A stretch of DNA of 64,000 nt from assembly GCA_937870635.1 (NCBI GenBank), contig CALMZP010000118.1, forward strand, positions 1 through 64,000, in the 5' to 3' direction. Source of the DNA: an uncultured Acidobacteriota bacterium. GTDB taxonomy: Bacteria > Acidobacteriota > Thermoanaerobaculia > Gp7-AA8. Under the pieces are notes generated by a model. That model made no database searches. It saw only the letters and a list, made by a program, of their open reading frames with translations, and had not been told where the DNA came from. Of the stretch, positions 34,473 to 42,988 are shown piece after piece. A program made the position numbers and the translations under genes. The first letter of the stretch is position 1. Each line of letters begins with the position of its first letter.

Positions 34473-34844
34473 CTAGGTGAGGAGTCCCTTTTCCTGCAGC
34501 TCCTGGCAGTCGATGCAGAACGGCGTCCAGGGGACAGCCTGCAGGCGCTTCTCGCCGATCGTGGCGCCGCAATTGGTGCAGACGCCGAACTTGTCGGCCT
34601 TCATTCGGTTGAACGCCTCTTCGATGAGCATGAGCAGGTTGCGCTCGGCGTCGGAGAGGGAAAAGTTGAGTTCCTTCGAGTAGGCGCTCGCGGCCTTGTC
34701 GGCCAGGTCCTGGATCCCGTCATCGGGCAGGGCGTTGCCCGCGGCCTTGTCGCGCTCGTAGGAGTCGAACAGTTCATTCTGTTTCTTCCGCAGGGCATCC
34801 TCGTAGGGCTGCCACGGATTTGCTTTGGTCTTCGTTCTCGCCAT
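34473..34844 (-). CDS. TraR/DksA-family zinc-finger regulator
   Basis: The 123-residue protein has a helical coiled N-terminal half and a four-cysteine zinc finger, CTNCG...CIDCQ, near its C-terminus. DksA-type proteins bind the RNA polymerase secondary channel and, with ppGpp, retune rRNA and amino-acid promoters. The usual acidic tip is not obvious (AGNALPDDGIQDLADKA may serve). It lies 13 bp downstream of rlmH and is followed by a strong terminator. Confidence 0.87.
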   Translation of the reverse strand: MARTKTKANPWQPYEDALRKKQNELFDSYERDKAAGNALPDDGIQDLADKAASAYSKELNFSLSDAERNLLMLIEEAFNRMKADKFGVCTNCGATIGEKRLQAVPWTPFCIDCQELQEKGLLT

Positions 34845-34857
34845 CAGAGCCGGCTCC

Positions 34858-35328
34858 TTACTTGTGGTATGCGATGTTCCGCATCAACGTACATGCCCGA
34901 TAGATCTGTTCCAGCAGTACAACCCGGGCGAACTGATGCGGCAGGGTCATTTTCGAGAGGGCCAGCAGCTTGTCGGCACGGTTGCGTACGCTGTCGTCGA
35001 TCCCGACGTCGCCTCCGATGACGAAGGTGACGCCGTATGGACTGTCGATCGTCAGCCGCTCCAGCCATCTCGCAAACTTCAAAGAATCAAGGTTTTCACC
35101 GCGCTCATCGAGGACGACGGTGTACCCGCGATCAGGGATCGCGGCCCCCAGGCGCGCGGATTGAGCGCGCATGATAGACGCATCATCGGATGCTTGTCTA
35201 CCGCGCTCCGGAGCCACTGTAACCACCTCAATTGGAAAGAAATGCCTGATCCGTTGGAGGTAGCGTCCGGCAACCGCTCCCAGCTCTTTGTCGGCGTTCG
35301 AGCCGGCCTGGATGATGCGGACTTTCAT
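34858..35328 (-). CDS. rlmH: 23S rRNA pseudouridine-1915 N3-methyltransferase RlmH
   Basis: This 156-residue SPOUT enzyme methylates pseudouridine 1915 of 23S rRNA. The SAM-binding knot is visible as VVLDERGENLDSLKFA, VTFVIGGDVGID and the C-terminal MTLPHQFARVVLLEQIYRA. The ATG at 35328 is immediately preceded by a GGATTTT array, so no Shine-Dalgarno sequence exists; the leader is pure repeat. rsfS and nadD lie upstream across the regulator gene, an association common in bacteria. Confidence 0.93.
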   Translation of the reverse strand: MKVRIIQAGSNADKELGAVAGRYLQRIRHFFPIEVVTVAPERGRQASDDASIMRAQSARLGAAIPDRGYTVVLDERGENLDSLKFARWLERLTIDSPYGVTFVIGGDVGIDDSVRNRADKLLALSKMTLPHQFARVVLLEQIYRACTLMRNIAYHK

Positions 35329-35403
35329 ATTTTGGATTTTGGATTTTGGATTTTGGATTTAGACGGACTTCAATCCAAAATCCAAAATCGCAAATCCAAA
35401 ATT
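35329..35403. repeat. Inverted GGATTTT heptad arrays at the rlmH start
   Basis: The left arm (35329-35359) touches the rlmH start codon; the right arm (35371-35403) nearly reaches the stop of the regulator gene. Inverted arms flank a ~11-nt spacer. The unit is the same as at 8587, 34385 and 61755. Confidence 0.88.
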
Positions 35404-35406
35404 TCC

Positions 35407-36333
35407 TCACTCGATCCCGTACTTCCTTCGCTTTTCCAGCAATGTTTTCCGATTGATTCCCAGGATCTCCGCCGCGCGGGAGAAGTTGGAGCGGGTCGCT
35501 CGGAGGACCTCCCGGATGTAGGCCGCTTCGAGTCGCTCCAGGGACCATTCACCGCGGGCCGCGGCCGCCACCAGTTCCTGTGCCTGCAGCGGAAACGCAT
35601 CCGCGGTCAGATTCCCCTCGCTCACCAGCACCCCGCGCTCGAGGACGTTCCGCAGTTCGCGAACGTTGCCGGGCCAGGGATGCGCGGTGAGAAGCGACAT
35701 CGCCTCGTCATCCACCTTCCTGCGCCGTCCCACGAATTCGGCAACGAGCGCCGGAATGTCCTCGGCGCGCTCGCGAAGCGGCGGCATCGTGACGGTGACG
35801 ACGTTGATCCGGTAGAAGAGATCGCGCCGGAACGTGCCTGCAGCGAGAATCGTTTCAATGTCGGCACTCGTCGAGACGATCACTCGCGCCTTGAAGGGAA
35901 CGACGTCGTTGCCGCCGAGGCGGGTGAAGCTCTTTTCCTGAAGGGCGCGTAGAAGTTTCGCCTGCAGCGGAGGGGTCAGCGCGGAGATTTCATCGAAGTA
36001 CACCGTGCCTTCGCCCGCGGCCTCGAGTTTCCCCAGCTTGCGCGCGTGCGCGTCGGTGAACGTTCCTTTCTCGTGACCGAAGATCTCGCTCTCGAACAGT
36101 TCGACGGGGATGCTCGGACAGTCGATCTCCACGAACGGCTTCTCGCGGCGGACGCTGCAGGCATGGATGGCCTGGGCGAGACGGTCTTTTCCGGTGCCGG
36201 ACTCGCCGCGGATCAGGATCGGCACGTCGTGATCGAGCACCTTGCCGACGGTCTGCAGAAGGTTGCGCAGGGCCGGCACACGCGTGCGAAAGAAATCGCT
36301 CAGGCGCGGGTCACGACGTTTTCTTGATGGCAT
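35407..36333 (-). CDS. Sigma-54 activator-like AAA+ protein with altered GAFTGA loop
   Basis: The 308-residue protein is an AAA+ domain plus Fis-type helix-turn-helix without a receiver or sensor domain. Walker A is GESGTGKD, Walker B TVYFDEIS, and the arginine-finger segment FRRDLFYRINVVTVTMPPLR is intact; the C-terminal HTH is NFSRAAEILGINRKTLLEKR. The sigma-54 contact loop, normally GAFTGA, reads GTFTDA. Loss of the loop in TyrR-like proteins goes with loss of sigma-54 activation, so this may act on sigma-70 promoters. It overlaps rsfS by 23 bp, embedded in a translation-related operon. Confidence 0.88.
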   Translation of the reverse strand: MPSRKRRDPRLSDFFRTRVPALRNLLQTVGKVLDHDVPILIRGESGTGKDRLAQAIHACSVRREKPFVEIDCPSIPVELFESEIFGHEKGTFTDAHARKLGKLEAAGEGTVYFDEISALTPPLQAKLLRALQEKSFTRLGGNDVVPFKARVIVSTSADIETILAAGTFRRDLFYRINVVTVTMPPLRERAEDIPALVAEFVGRRRKVDDEAMSLLTAHPWPGNVRELRNVLERGVLVSEGNLTADAFPLQAQELVAAAARGEWSLERLEAAYIREVLRATRSNFSRAAEILGINRKTLLEKRRKYGIE

Positions 36334-36709
36334 TCCGCGGCGCGGGCGCCTCTTCGCTGTACTCCGCCGTCACGTTCGGCGCATCGCCCCACAGCCTCTC
36401 CAATCCATAGAAGCGCCGGCAGTCTTCGGTGAACACGTGGAAGATGAAATCACCGAAGTCGAGGAGGATCCAGCGGCCCGGTGTCGTTCCTTCGACCAGA
36501 AGCGGCTTCACATCCAGATCATCCTTGAGCTTCGAGACGACGCTGTCGGCGATCGCCTGGGCCTGCCGCTCGGAGGTCGCCGAGCAGAGGATGAAGTAAT
36601 CGGCGATCGACGTGAGCTCTCCCACGGAGAGCACATCGAGATCGATGGCCTTCTTGTCGAGTGCTGCTGCCACAGCCACGCGTACACGACTTTCGATGGA
36701 ATCCGTCAC
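36311..36709 (-). CDS. rsfS: Ribosome silencing factor RsfS
   Basis: RsfS (Iojap/RsfA) binds ribosomal protein L14 and blocks subunit joining during starvation. The 132-residue protein has the family core ADYFILCSATSERQAQAIAD, the GRWILLDFGDFIFHVF strand pair and RRFYGLERLWGDAP. The GTG start at 36709 overlaps the nadD stop as GTGA. The nadD-rsfS order is conserved widely. Confidence 0.95.
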   Translation of the reverse strand: MTDSIESRVRVAVAAALDKKAIDLDVLSVGELTSIADYFILCSATSERQAQAIADSVVSKLKDDLDVKPLLVEGTTPGRWILLDFGDFIFHVFTEDCRRFYGLERLWGDAPNVTAEYSEEAPAPRNAIKKTS

Positions 36710-37341
36710 GTTTGGACCTCTTGATAGAGTCGGTTGTGCTGAATGTACCGCGCCACGAGCGGATCGACCAGATCTCTGATCCCTTCGCCCGCGCGAACTC
36801 GCCTGCGTATGTCGGTTGCCGAGACCGGAACCTGCACGTTCCTGGCGAAAACGATCCCGCCCCACGTGCCACGTTTCTCCGCCGTCGTGATGCGTCCCGA
36901 GACCAGTGGAGAGCGGGCGACCTCGCCCGCGTCGCGGCTCTCATGTCTCGTCAGCACCACGAAGTTTGCCAGCTCGAAAATACGATCGATCTTCTTCCAC
37001 GATCTCAGCTCCGCGACGTTGTCGTCTCCGATGATCCAGTCGAGAGTGGCTTCCGGATACTCGCGCCGGAGTTCTTCGAGCGTGTCCACGGTGTAGGAGA
37101 TCGTTCCGCGGTCGAGCTCGCGCGGAGATACGAACACGTCATCGAGAGTGTGTGTCGCGAGAACTGCCATCGCGAAACGGTGGTAACCCGATGCCGATTG
37201 CCTGTCAGTCTTGAAGGGTTGCCGCCAGGCGGGAACGTACAGGATCACACTCCACTGGAGCTCGTCGCGCACCGCGAGAACCGGGTCGAGATGACCTCGA
37301 TGGAACGGATCGAACGTACCGCCGCAGATCGCGATTCTCAT
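36706..37341 (-). CDS. nadD: Nicotinate-mononucleotide adenylyltransferase NadD, with a REP read in frame
   Basis: NadD makes nicotinate adenine dinucleotide in NAD synthesis. The nucleotidyl-transferase motifs are GGTFDPFHRGHL at the N-terminus and VSATDIRRRV near the C-terminus. It has 211 residues from ATG 37341, which overlaps the obg stop by ATGA. Inside the gene a gcgggcgacctcgcccgc REP (36913-36930) is translated as AGEVAR between VLTRHESRD and SPLVSGR, in a variable loop. The protein therefore probably still works. Confidence 0.93.
   Translation of the reverse strand: MRIAICGGTFDPFHRGHLDPVLAVRDELQWSVILYVPAWRQPFKTDRQSASGYHRFAMAVLATHTLDDVFVSPRELDRGTISYTVDTLEELRREYPEATLDWIIGDDNVAELRSWKKIDRIFELANFVVLTRHESRDAGEVARSPLVSGRITTAEKRGTWGGIVFARNVQVPVSATDIRRRVRAGEGIRDLVDPLVARYIQHNRLYQEVQT
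36913..36930. repeat. REP palindrome inside the nadD coding sequence
   Basis: An 18-bp palindrome of the GCGGGCGACCTCGCCCGC family, identical in core to intergenic copies at 4938, 46208, 46264 and 49371, sits in frame within nadD. Confidence 0.85.
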
Positions 37342-38366
37342 CCAGGCGTGGATGCCGTCTCCACTTCCTCCTGCGCGGCCTCCCGAACGATGCGCGCCAG
37401 CATCCGGATCAGATCCTTCACTCCTTCGCCCACGACTGCCGAGATCTCGTGATACTCGTGGCCGTTCTTCGTAGCCCACGCGCGAAGCTTCGCGGAGTTT
37501 CCTTCGATCGCGGAATCGATCTTCGATCCGCACACGATGCGCGGCTTCCCAGCAAGTAGCGGCGAGTAGAGAGCGAGTTCGCGCGCAACCGTCTCCGCAT
37601 CCTTCTCCGGATGCTCGTTGAGCGACAGGTCGACGAGATGCACCAGCACCGAGCAGCGCTCCACGTGACGCAGGAACTGATCGCCGAGGCCGTGCCCTTC
37701 ATGGGCGCCTTCGATGAGTCCTGGGATGTCCGCCACGACAAAGGTCTGGTCATCATCCGCGCTCACGACGCCGAGGTTGGGGACGAGTGTCGTGAACGGA
37801 TAGTCGGCGATCTTCGGCTTGGCCGCGCTGATCACGGAGATCAGGGTCGATTTCCCTGCATTCGGCAGTCCGATGATCCCCACGTCGGCGATGAGCTTGA
37901 GCTCGATCAGAAGCTCGCGCTCTTCTCCCTCTTCGCCGGGCTGAGCAAAGCGCGGCGCCTGACGCGTCGCGGTGGCGAAGTGCTGGTTGCCCTGCCCTCC
38001 GCGTCCGCCCTTCGCGACAACGATCGTCTGCCCGTCCTCCACGAGGTCGGCCAGAATCTCGCCCGTAGCCTGATCGCGGACGACCGACCCGATCGGCAGC
38101 TCGACGATCGAGTCCGCCCCGGCTTCGCCCGAACAGTTCGATCCCATCCCGTGCTCCCCGCGGCCCGCCTTCCACTCACGCTTGAACTTCAGGTGATAGA
38201 GGGTATTGAGGCGTTTGGACGCCACGATCAGGACCGAGCCCCCCGCGCCGCCGTCGCCGCCGGAGGGACCACCCTTCGGGACGAACTTTTCGCGGCGGAA
38301 CGCCACGCAGCCGCTCCCGCCGTCGCCGGCTTTGACCCGGATTGTCGCCTGGTCGATGAACGTCAT
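37338..38366 (-). CDS. obg: GTPase Obg (CgtA)
   Basis: Obg is an essential GTPase of 50S assembly and stress control. The glycine-rich Obg fold is clear (KAGDGGSGCVAFRREKFVPK; GGPSGGDGGAGGSV; GGRGGQGNQHF), followed by the G domain with GLPNAGKSTLI, DYPFTTLVPNLG, DIPGLIEGA and GSKIDSA. The G4 motif reads GSKID in place of NKxD. There are 342 residues from ATG 38366. It lies downstream of rplU-rpmA, the universal arrangement, but a terminator and repeat arrays intervene here. Confidence 0.95.
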   Translation of the reverse strand: MTFIDQATIRVKAGDGGSGCVAFRREKFVPKGGPSGGDGGAGGSVLIVASKRLNTLYHLKFKREWKAGRGEHGMGSNCSGEAGADSIVELPIGSVVRDQATGEILADLVEDGQTIVVAKGGRGGQGNQHFATATRQAPRFAQPGEEGEERELLIELKLIADVGIIGLPNAGKSTLISVISAAKPKIADYPFTTLVPNLGVVSADDDQTFVVADIPGLIEGAHEGHGLGDQFLRHVERCSVLVHLVDLSLNEHPEKDAETVARELALYSPLLAGKPRIVCGSKIDSAIEGNSAKLRAWATKNGHEYHEISAVVGEGVKDLIRMLARIVREAAQEEVETASTPG

Positions 38367-38422
38367 TGCTGCTGGAAGTGCGAGGGGTGTTCCAACTGAC
38401 TATACCCCGTTGCGGCGCCGGA

Positions 38423-38498
38423 CTCCTGGCTCTTGGCTCTGGGGGGGATCGTGGCAAAGACCTCCCAGGAGCCCAGAGCCCAGAGCCTGGAGCCAGCC
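38423..38498. repeat. Inverted GGCTCTT/AGCCCAG heptad arrays
   Basis: The left arm (38423-38447) and right arm (38461-38498) flank a short spacer between obg and rpmA. The unit is related to that at 6532-6622. Confidence 0.8.
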
Positions 38499-38507
38499 AA
38501 AGAAAAA

Positions 38508-38525
38508 AGCCGCCCGAAGGCGGCT
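38508..38525 (-). terminator. Intrinsic terminator of rplU-rpmA
   Basis: A 7-bp stem AGCCGCC/GGCGGCT closed by a UUCG tetraloop on the minus strand is followed by a T-run. It separates rpmA from obg. Confidence 0.88.
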
Positions 38526-38549
38526 GGAGAGACTACGAACATGAGGAAA

Positions 38550-38822
38550 TCAAGCCTGTTCGCCGGCGGTCACCGGCGTGACCGTGACAAAGCGGCCACG
38601 CTCGCCCTTGTCCTTGAAGTCGACGACGCCGTCGATCTTGGCGTAGAGCGTATGGTCGCGTCCGATTCCGACGTTCACGCCGGGATAGAACTTCGTGCCG
38701 CGCTGGCGGACGATGATCGAGCCACCGGTCACGAACTGACCGGCGAACCGCTTGACACCCAGCATCTTCGGCTGCGAGTCGCGGCCGTTGCGCGATGAAC
38801 CCTGTCCTTTTTTATGAGCCAT
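38550..38822 (-). CDS. rpmA: 50S ribosomal protein L27
   Basis: The 90-residue protein opens with [19 protein letters not shown], the universally conserved N-terminus that reaches the peptidyl-transferase centre, followed by [20 protein letters not shown]. No N-terminal extension like the Firmicutes cleavage site is present. It lies 24 bp downstream of rplU and is followed by a UUCG terminator. Confidence 0.98.
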   Translation of the reverse strand: MAHKKGQGSSRNGRDSQPKMLGVKRFAGQFVTGGSIIVRQRGTKFYPGVNVGIGRDHTLYAKIDGVVDFKDKGERGRFVTVTPVTAGEQA

Positions 38823-38846
38823 TTGGTTTGCCCCCTGAGTCGCGCC

Positions 38847-39164
38847 TTAGACGTTGACGCTGTCGATGCGAAGCTCGACCAGATCCTGACGGTGGCCGTG
38901 CTTCCGCTTGGTGTGATTCTTCCGGCGTTTCTTCTTGAAGACGATGATCTTGTCCCCACGCGACTCGCGAAGGACCGTCGCCACCACCGATGCGCCCTGA
39001 ACCGTCGGTGCGCCGACCTTCGGCTGGTCGCCGCCGATCATGAGCACCTCGCTGAACGTTACTTTGTCTTTGTCTGCCGAACCGAGGACATCCCGTTCAA
39101 CGCGAACGACTTCGCCTTCGGCAACACGGTACTGCTTTCCACCGGAACGAATGATGGCGTACAA
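38847..39164 (-). CDS. rplU: 50S ribosomal protein L21
   Basis: The 105-residue protein begins MYAIIRSGGKQYRVAEGE and has the basic KKKRRKNHTKRKHGHRQ stretch that binds 23S rRNA. It is the first gene of the leftward rplU-rpmA unit. The 260 bp upstream carries REPs and a heptad array; I see no clear L21 leader structure. Confidence 0.98.
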   Translation of the reverse strand: MYAIIRSGGKQYRVAEGEVVRVERDVLGSADKDKVTFSEVLMIGGDQPKVGAPTVQGASVVATVLRESRGDKIIVFKKKRRKNHTKRKHGHRQDLVELRIDSVNV

Positions 39165-39269
39165 GAAAACCTCCAGAAATGGACCCGCCCTTTTAACACA
39201 GCGATTTCCGCCGGGTCAATTGGTCGGGCACGAGTAAACGGCGGTGGGTGAGGAGGTTATTCCGTTACG

Positions 39270-39398
39270 TGAGTGGAGCCGCGGGCGATCTCGCCCGCGG
39301 TGGCGGACGCGGAAGAGATCCGCGGGCGGGATCGCCCGCGGCTCCACCATCAGCGGACTTCGCTCAACGGTTAACGGTTAACGGTTAACGGTTAACGA
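39270..39398. repeat. Paired REPs and GGTTAAC array
   Basis: REP copies at 39281-39298 and 39322-39339 lie head to head, followed by four GGTTAAC units at 39368-39398. Together they fill the gap between rplU and the preceding receptor gene's stop. Confidence 0.85.
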
Positions 39399-39424
39399 TT
39401 GACAGCTAAGAACTTAGGTCCCTG

Positions 39425-42346
39425 CTAGAACGTGAATTTCACCCCCAGCTGAACCGTACGGGGCGCCTGGATCCGGATCGGCGTGCCGTAATACGGGCTG
39501 GACGGTAACTCCTCGTTATAGGCTGGGTTGCCGAAGAAATCGAGGTTCTCGTCCTCTTCCCATTCCTCGATCCCCGGCATCCCCTCATAGATATAGTCCT
39601 GGTCGACTTCGAGCGTCTCGTCATTGTCGAGAGCATTGAAGACATCGACGATCAGCGACAGACCCCGCCCCGTCCCCTTGAACATCGGCAGGAGGTAATC
39701 AGCGTGCAGGTCGAGGCTCCAGTACGTCGGAGTCCGCCCGGCCGAGCCGCGCGGCAAAAGGAAGATGGTGCCGTCGCCGTATCCGTTGTAGATCTCCGGC
39801 CCCTGGGTCGAGATCGGTACACCGGCCGAAACAAAGAGTCCTTCCGAGACCGTCAACCCGAACGGGAACCGATAGGATCCGTGCACCTTGACCTGATACG
39901 GCTTGTCCGCACGAAGCTTTCCTTCGGCGTTCTGGAGGAACGACGGGATGTCGTAGAGGGCGAGAATGTTCGGGTCGAGCTGCTCGTAACCCGTCATGTA
40001 GAGCCCTTCGTAGTTACCACGAGCACGGGCATACACAAATGAGGAGAACAGCTGCCAGTTGTTCGAGAACGCGCGCTGCAGCGTCATCTCGAGTGCCTGA
40101 TACGTACGCTTCGGTTTGTCGAAGTCCGACCCCAGGGCACCTTCGCCCGGATTGCCGATGGAGTAACCGGTGAGGTGCAGGGGATCGGATGGATCGCCGA
40201 ACACGCCGAAGTCTTCGATCACCCGCTTGATGCGGCGGTCGACATACCGTGCGCCGGCGGACCAGAATGCGCCGAACTGATACTCCGCCCCGATCAGCCA
40301 CTCATCCTGATACTGCGCCTTCAAATCCTCGGACAGCGGCGTGGCGGTGGCCGCGGTCAGGACGGACTGAACGTAGCGCTCCCATCCCGGACGGCTGATC
40401 GGTGTGCCGGCTGGGTTCCACCAGTCGTCCGCGCCGTGGCGGCCGGTCGGGTGGTAGTACTGGCTGATGATGTAGTCCTCGCCGTTGAGAGCACGGATGT
40501 TGATGTCGAGCGGAATGGCCTCGTAAAATCGCCCGGCCGACGCATAGATTTTGCCGCGGCCGTTGTTCATCGGGTCCCAGATGACGCCGAGCCGCGGCGC
40601 CCAGTTTCCGTCGAGTGTGAATGAATCCTGATGGCGCGGACTCAGGACTTCGTCGTTGTTCGCCGCCACGAAGACTCCGCGTCCGGATTCCATGTGCTGC
40701 TCTTCGTAACGGACTCCGAGGTTGAACTGAAGATTCGACAGAAGCTTCCACTGGTCCTGAAGAAAGTACGCGGAGTTCCTCGTGGTTCCTGAGCCTCGAA
40801 CGAAGTAGCTGCGTTCTTCGATGCGGTCACAGCTCGCGCAGAGCTCTGTCCCGGACCGAACGATGCGGCGCGGGCCGAAGAAGCGGTACCACGTCTCGTG
40901 GAGGTCGGCGATGTATTCGTTCTCCTCGACGTCGATGCCATAGCGCAGCTCGTGCGCCCGAAAGAAGTTCGACACCTTGATCGCGTAGGCATCGCGCGTG
41001 GCTTCGTCGTTCGCGAAACGCTGGAACCCACCGTGCTCCCAGATGTTGACCTCGTCCAGCTGGCGTGGGACATTGCGCCCTTCATCCGTGGAGGGCGCGA
41101 GCTTGTTCTCCTTGGTGTACTGGCCAAAGTTTCCTTCGAGGAGGAAGCTCGAGCCGAAGATGCCGCTGTAGCGAAAGTTGTAACTGCTGCTGCCGATCTC
41201 CTGCGTGCGAAGCGCCGCGCCGGGGTCGGAGGAAGCGCCGTAAGGAGTGAGCCACCCCTCGCGCGACGTTGGATCGCCGAATGCGGTCAGTACGAAATTG
41301 TGGTTCGTGTTCGCCGCAAAGGTGAGCTTCGCCGCGTAGCTGTCGGTGTCAGTGTCGTACTCGATTCCTTCCGCCGAGTAGCGCTCGCCCGTTTCCTGGT
41401 CGATCGAGTCGCCGACGAACGTCGTGCGCCGCGAGGGATTGAACGCGCCGAAGAACCACAGCCGGTCGCGCATCACCGGCCCGCCGAGCGAGAGTCCGAC
41501 GTCGGCGCGATCGCTGAGCTCCGACTCGAAGCTCGTGCCTTTGGAAGCCTCGCGGACCCGTGCTTCCGAAAAGTCGGCGGCGCTGTAATAGCCAAAGACA
41601 TCGCCATGGAACTCATTACCGCCCGACTTGGTGATGACGTTGAAGACGCCGCCTGTCGATCTTCCGAACTCCGCCGAGTAACCGCCGGTCATGACCTGCA
41701 CTTCTTCGACGAAGTTCATCGTCAGGTTCGTGCCCGAGGTTCCATAACGGGGATCGGTCGTGGAGATGCCGTCGATAATGTAGTTGTTCTCCGGCGCGGA
41801 CGAGGCTCCGACGTTCGGACTGTTGGCGAGAGCCGCGCGCGTGTCGCCCATCTCCATGGTCACGCCGGGAGCGAGCGTCGTCAGTTGCTGGAACGAACGC
41901 TGCGTCGGGAGCGACTCGAACTGACGTGAGGTGACGTTCACCCCTGTCGTCGTTTTCGAGACATCGACCAGCGGCGCCTCCGCCGTAACCGTGATCGCCT
42001 CAGCCAGCGCCGCGCTCAGATTGAAGTTCACCGTGCCTTCCTGTCCGAGGAACACACGTTGAATGGTTTTTGTGGAGACCGCGAAGCCCTCGAGCGTCGC
42101 CGTGATCCGATAATCCTGACCCGGCGGGACGTTGAGAATCCGGTACTGTCCCTGGGAATCGGTCACGGCCGAGCGGGTGCCCTGCATGGCGGCGCCGGTG
42201 AGCTCGATGGTCACGCCGGGGAGGGCGGCGCCCGAGGAGTCGGTCACCTGACCCGCGATCGCGCCCGACGTCGAACTTTGAGCCGGGAGCGAAGAAGCCA
42301 TCACCAGAAGGAGAAGCGAGAGCGCTAAGGGGAGACGCCGGGCCAT
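39425..42346 (-). CDS. Oar-like TonB-dependent receptor 2
   Basis: The 973-residue protein starts at ATG 42346 behind a ggaggaaag site. Order: signal peptide (LALSLLLLVMASSLPAQ), carboxypeptidase-regulatory-like domain (IAGQVTDSSGAALPGVTIEL), plug (FESLPTQRSFQQLTTLAPGV; YIIDGISTTDP; GGVFNVITKSGGNEFHGDVF), then a large barrel ending VQLGVKFTF. It has no adjacent enzyme, SusD or regulator that would name a substrate. Possible cargo is peptide, glycan or metal chelate. Confidence 0.92.
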   Translation of the reverse strand: MARRLPLALSLLLLVMASSLPAQSSTSGAIAGQVTDSSGAALPGVTIELTGAAMQGTRSAVTDSQGQYRILNVPPGQDYRITATLEGFAVSTKTIQRVFLGQEGTVNFNLSAALAEAITVTAEAPLVDVSKTTTGVNVTSRQFESLPTQRSFQQLTTLAPGVTMEMGDTRAALANSPNVGASSAPENNYIIDGISTTDPRYGTSGTNLTMNFVEEVQVMTGGYSAEFGRSTGGVFNVITKSGGNEFHGDVFGYYSAADFSEARVREASKGTSFESELSDRADVGLSLGGPVMRDRLWFFGAFNPSRRTTFVGDSIDQETGERYSAEGIEYDTDTDSYAAKLTFAANTNHNFVLTAFGDPTSREGWLTPYGASSDPGAALRTQEIGSSSYNFRYSGIFGSSFLLEGNFGQYTKENKLAPSTDEGRNVPRQLDEVNIWEHGGFQRFANDEATRDAYAIKVSNFFRAHELRYGIDVEENEYIADLHETWYRFFGPRRIVRSGTELCASCDRIEERSYFVRGSGTTRNSAYFLQDQWKLLSNLQFNLGVRYEEQHMESGRGVFVAANNDEVLSPRHQDSFTLDGNWAPRLGVIWDPMNNGRGKIYASAGRFYEAIPLDINIRALNGEDYIISQYYHPTGRHGADDWWNPAGTPISRPGWERYVQSVLTAATATPLSEDLKAQYQDEWLIGAEYQFGAFWSAGARYVDRRIKRVIEDFGVFGDPSDPLHLTGYSIGNPGEGALGSDFDKPKRTYQALEMTLQRAFSNNWQLFSSFVYARARGNYEGLYMTGYEQLDPNILALYDIPSFLQNAEGKLRADKPYQVKVHGSYRFPFGLTVSEGLFVSAGVPISTQGPEIYNGYGDGTIFLLPRGSAGRTPTYWSLDLHADYLLPMFKGTGRGLSLIVDVFNALDNDETLEVDQDYIYEGMPGIEEWEEDENLDFFGNPAYNEELPSSPYYGTPIRIQAPRTVQLGVKFTF

Positions 42347-42469
42347 CTTTCCTCCGAAATCCGTTTGTTGGGGAAAGCCGGTATGTTAACAGCTGAGCAC
42401 GCCGAATACGGTCGATGCGACGAGAGTCCCGGCCAGCTGATCGGTGTTCAAAAAAAAGAAGGACGGCGT

Positions 42470-42922
42470 TTACTGTCCGCGCCCGACGAAGTTGCGCCGC
42501 ATGCTGCCCTTCGCACTGTCGAACCGCGCCGAGCCGCGCAACATGACCGGCGTAGTCACCATCCCGCTGACATCGGCCTGAAGCGGTTGGACCCAGGCAC
42601 GAAGGTCGATCGCCTCGACCGAGTTCGCAGCGATGATTCTGTCGAACTGGTGACGGACGCGCTTCATCTCATAGGCGCCCGACTGCCCGACGGATTCGAC
42701 TTCCACCGATACGAGCGTGACGGGATACGGGAGGTCGTTGGAGATCTTCAACTGGTACTGAATGGGCAGTCCCGACGCGGACTGCACGCGGGTATTGGGG
42801 AGGTGGGACATCTGGACCAGCGCCACCTGGGGCGGTTGATCTGCGCCAGAGGTCGCGCAGGCGGCGGCCAGCGCGAGGAGGACTGTGAAGAGCAGAGCGA
42901 AGATGTTCGATCTCAATCTCAT
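42470..42922 (-). CDS. Small predicted lipoprotein (LEA14/DUF-type beta-sandwich)
   Basis: The 150-residue product has a lipoprotein signal (LLFTVLLALAAACA; lipobox AAAC). The mature part reads like a small beta-sandwich (GLPIQYQLKISNDLPYPVTL and VSVEVESVG, then SVEAIDLRAWVQP), somewhat like LEA14/WHy folds. I cannot assign a function. It lies between two receptor genes in the same direction and begins 18 bp after the terminator hairpin of the upstream receptor, so it probably has its own promoter. Confidence 0.8.
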   Translation of the reverse strand: MRLRSNIFALLFTVLLALAAACATSGADQPPQVALVQMSHLPNTRVQSASGLPIQYQLKISNDLPYPVTLVSVEVESVGQSGAYEMKRVRHQFDRIIAANSVEAIDLRAWVQPLQADVSGMVTTPVMLRGSARFDSAKGSMRRNFVGRGQ

Positions 42923-42939
42923 GGAACCTCCAAAAAAAA

Positions 42940-42961
42940 GGGCGGGACCGAAGTCCCGCCC
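42940..42961 (-). terminator. Intrinsic terminator after receptor 3
   Basis: A 9-bp perfect stem GGGCGGGAC/GTCCCGCCC with a UUCG loop is followed on the minus strand by eight Ts. It ends the 42989-45988 transcript just before the lipoprotein ATG. Confidence 0.92.
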
Positions 42962-42988
42962 TCCACAAAAAGATGACAGGCGCCCCGA

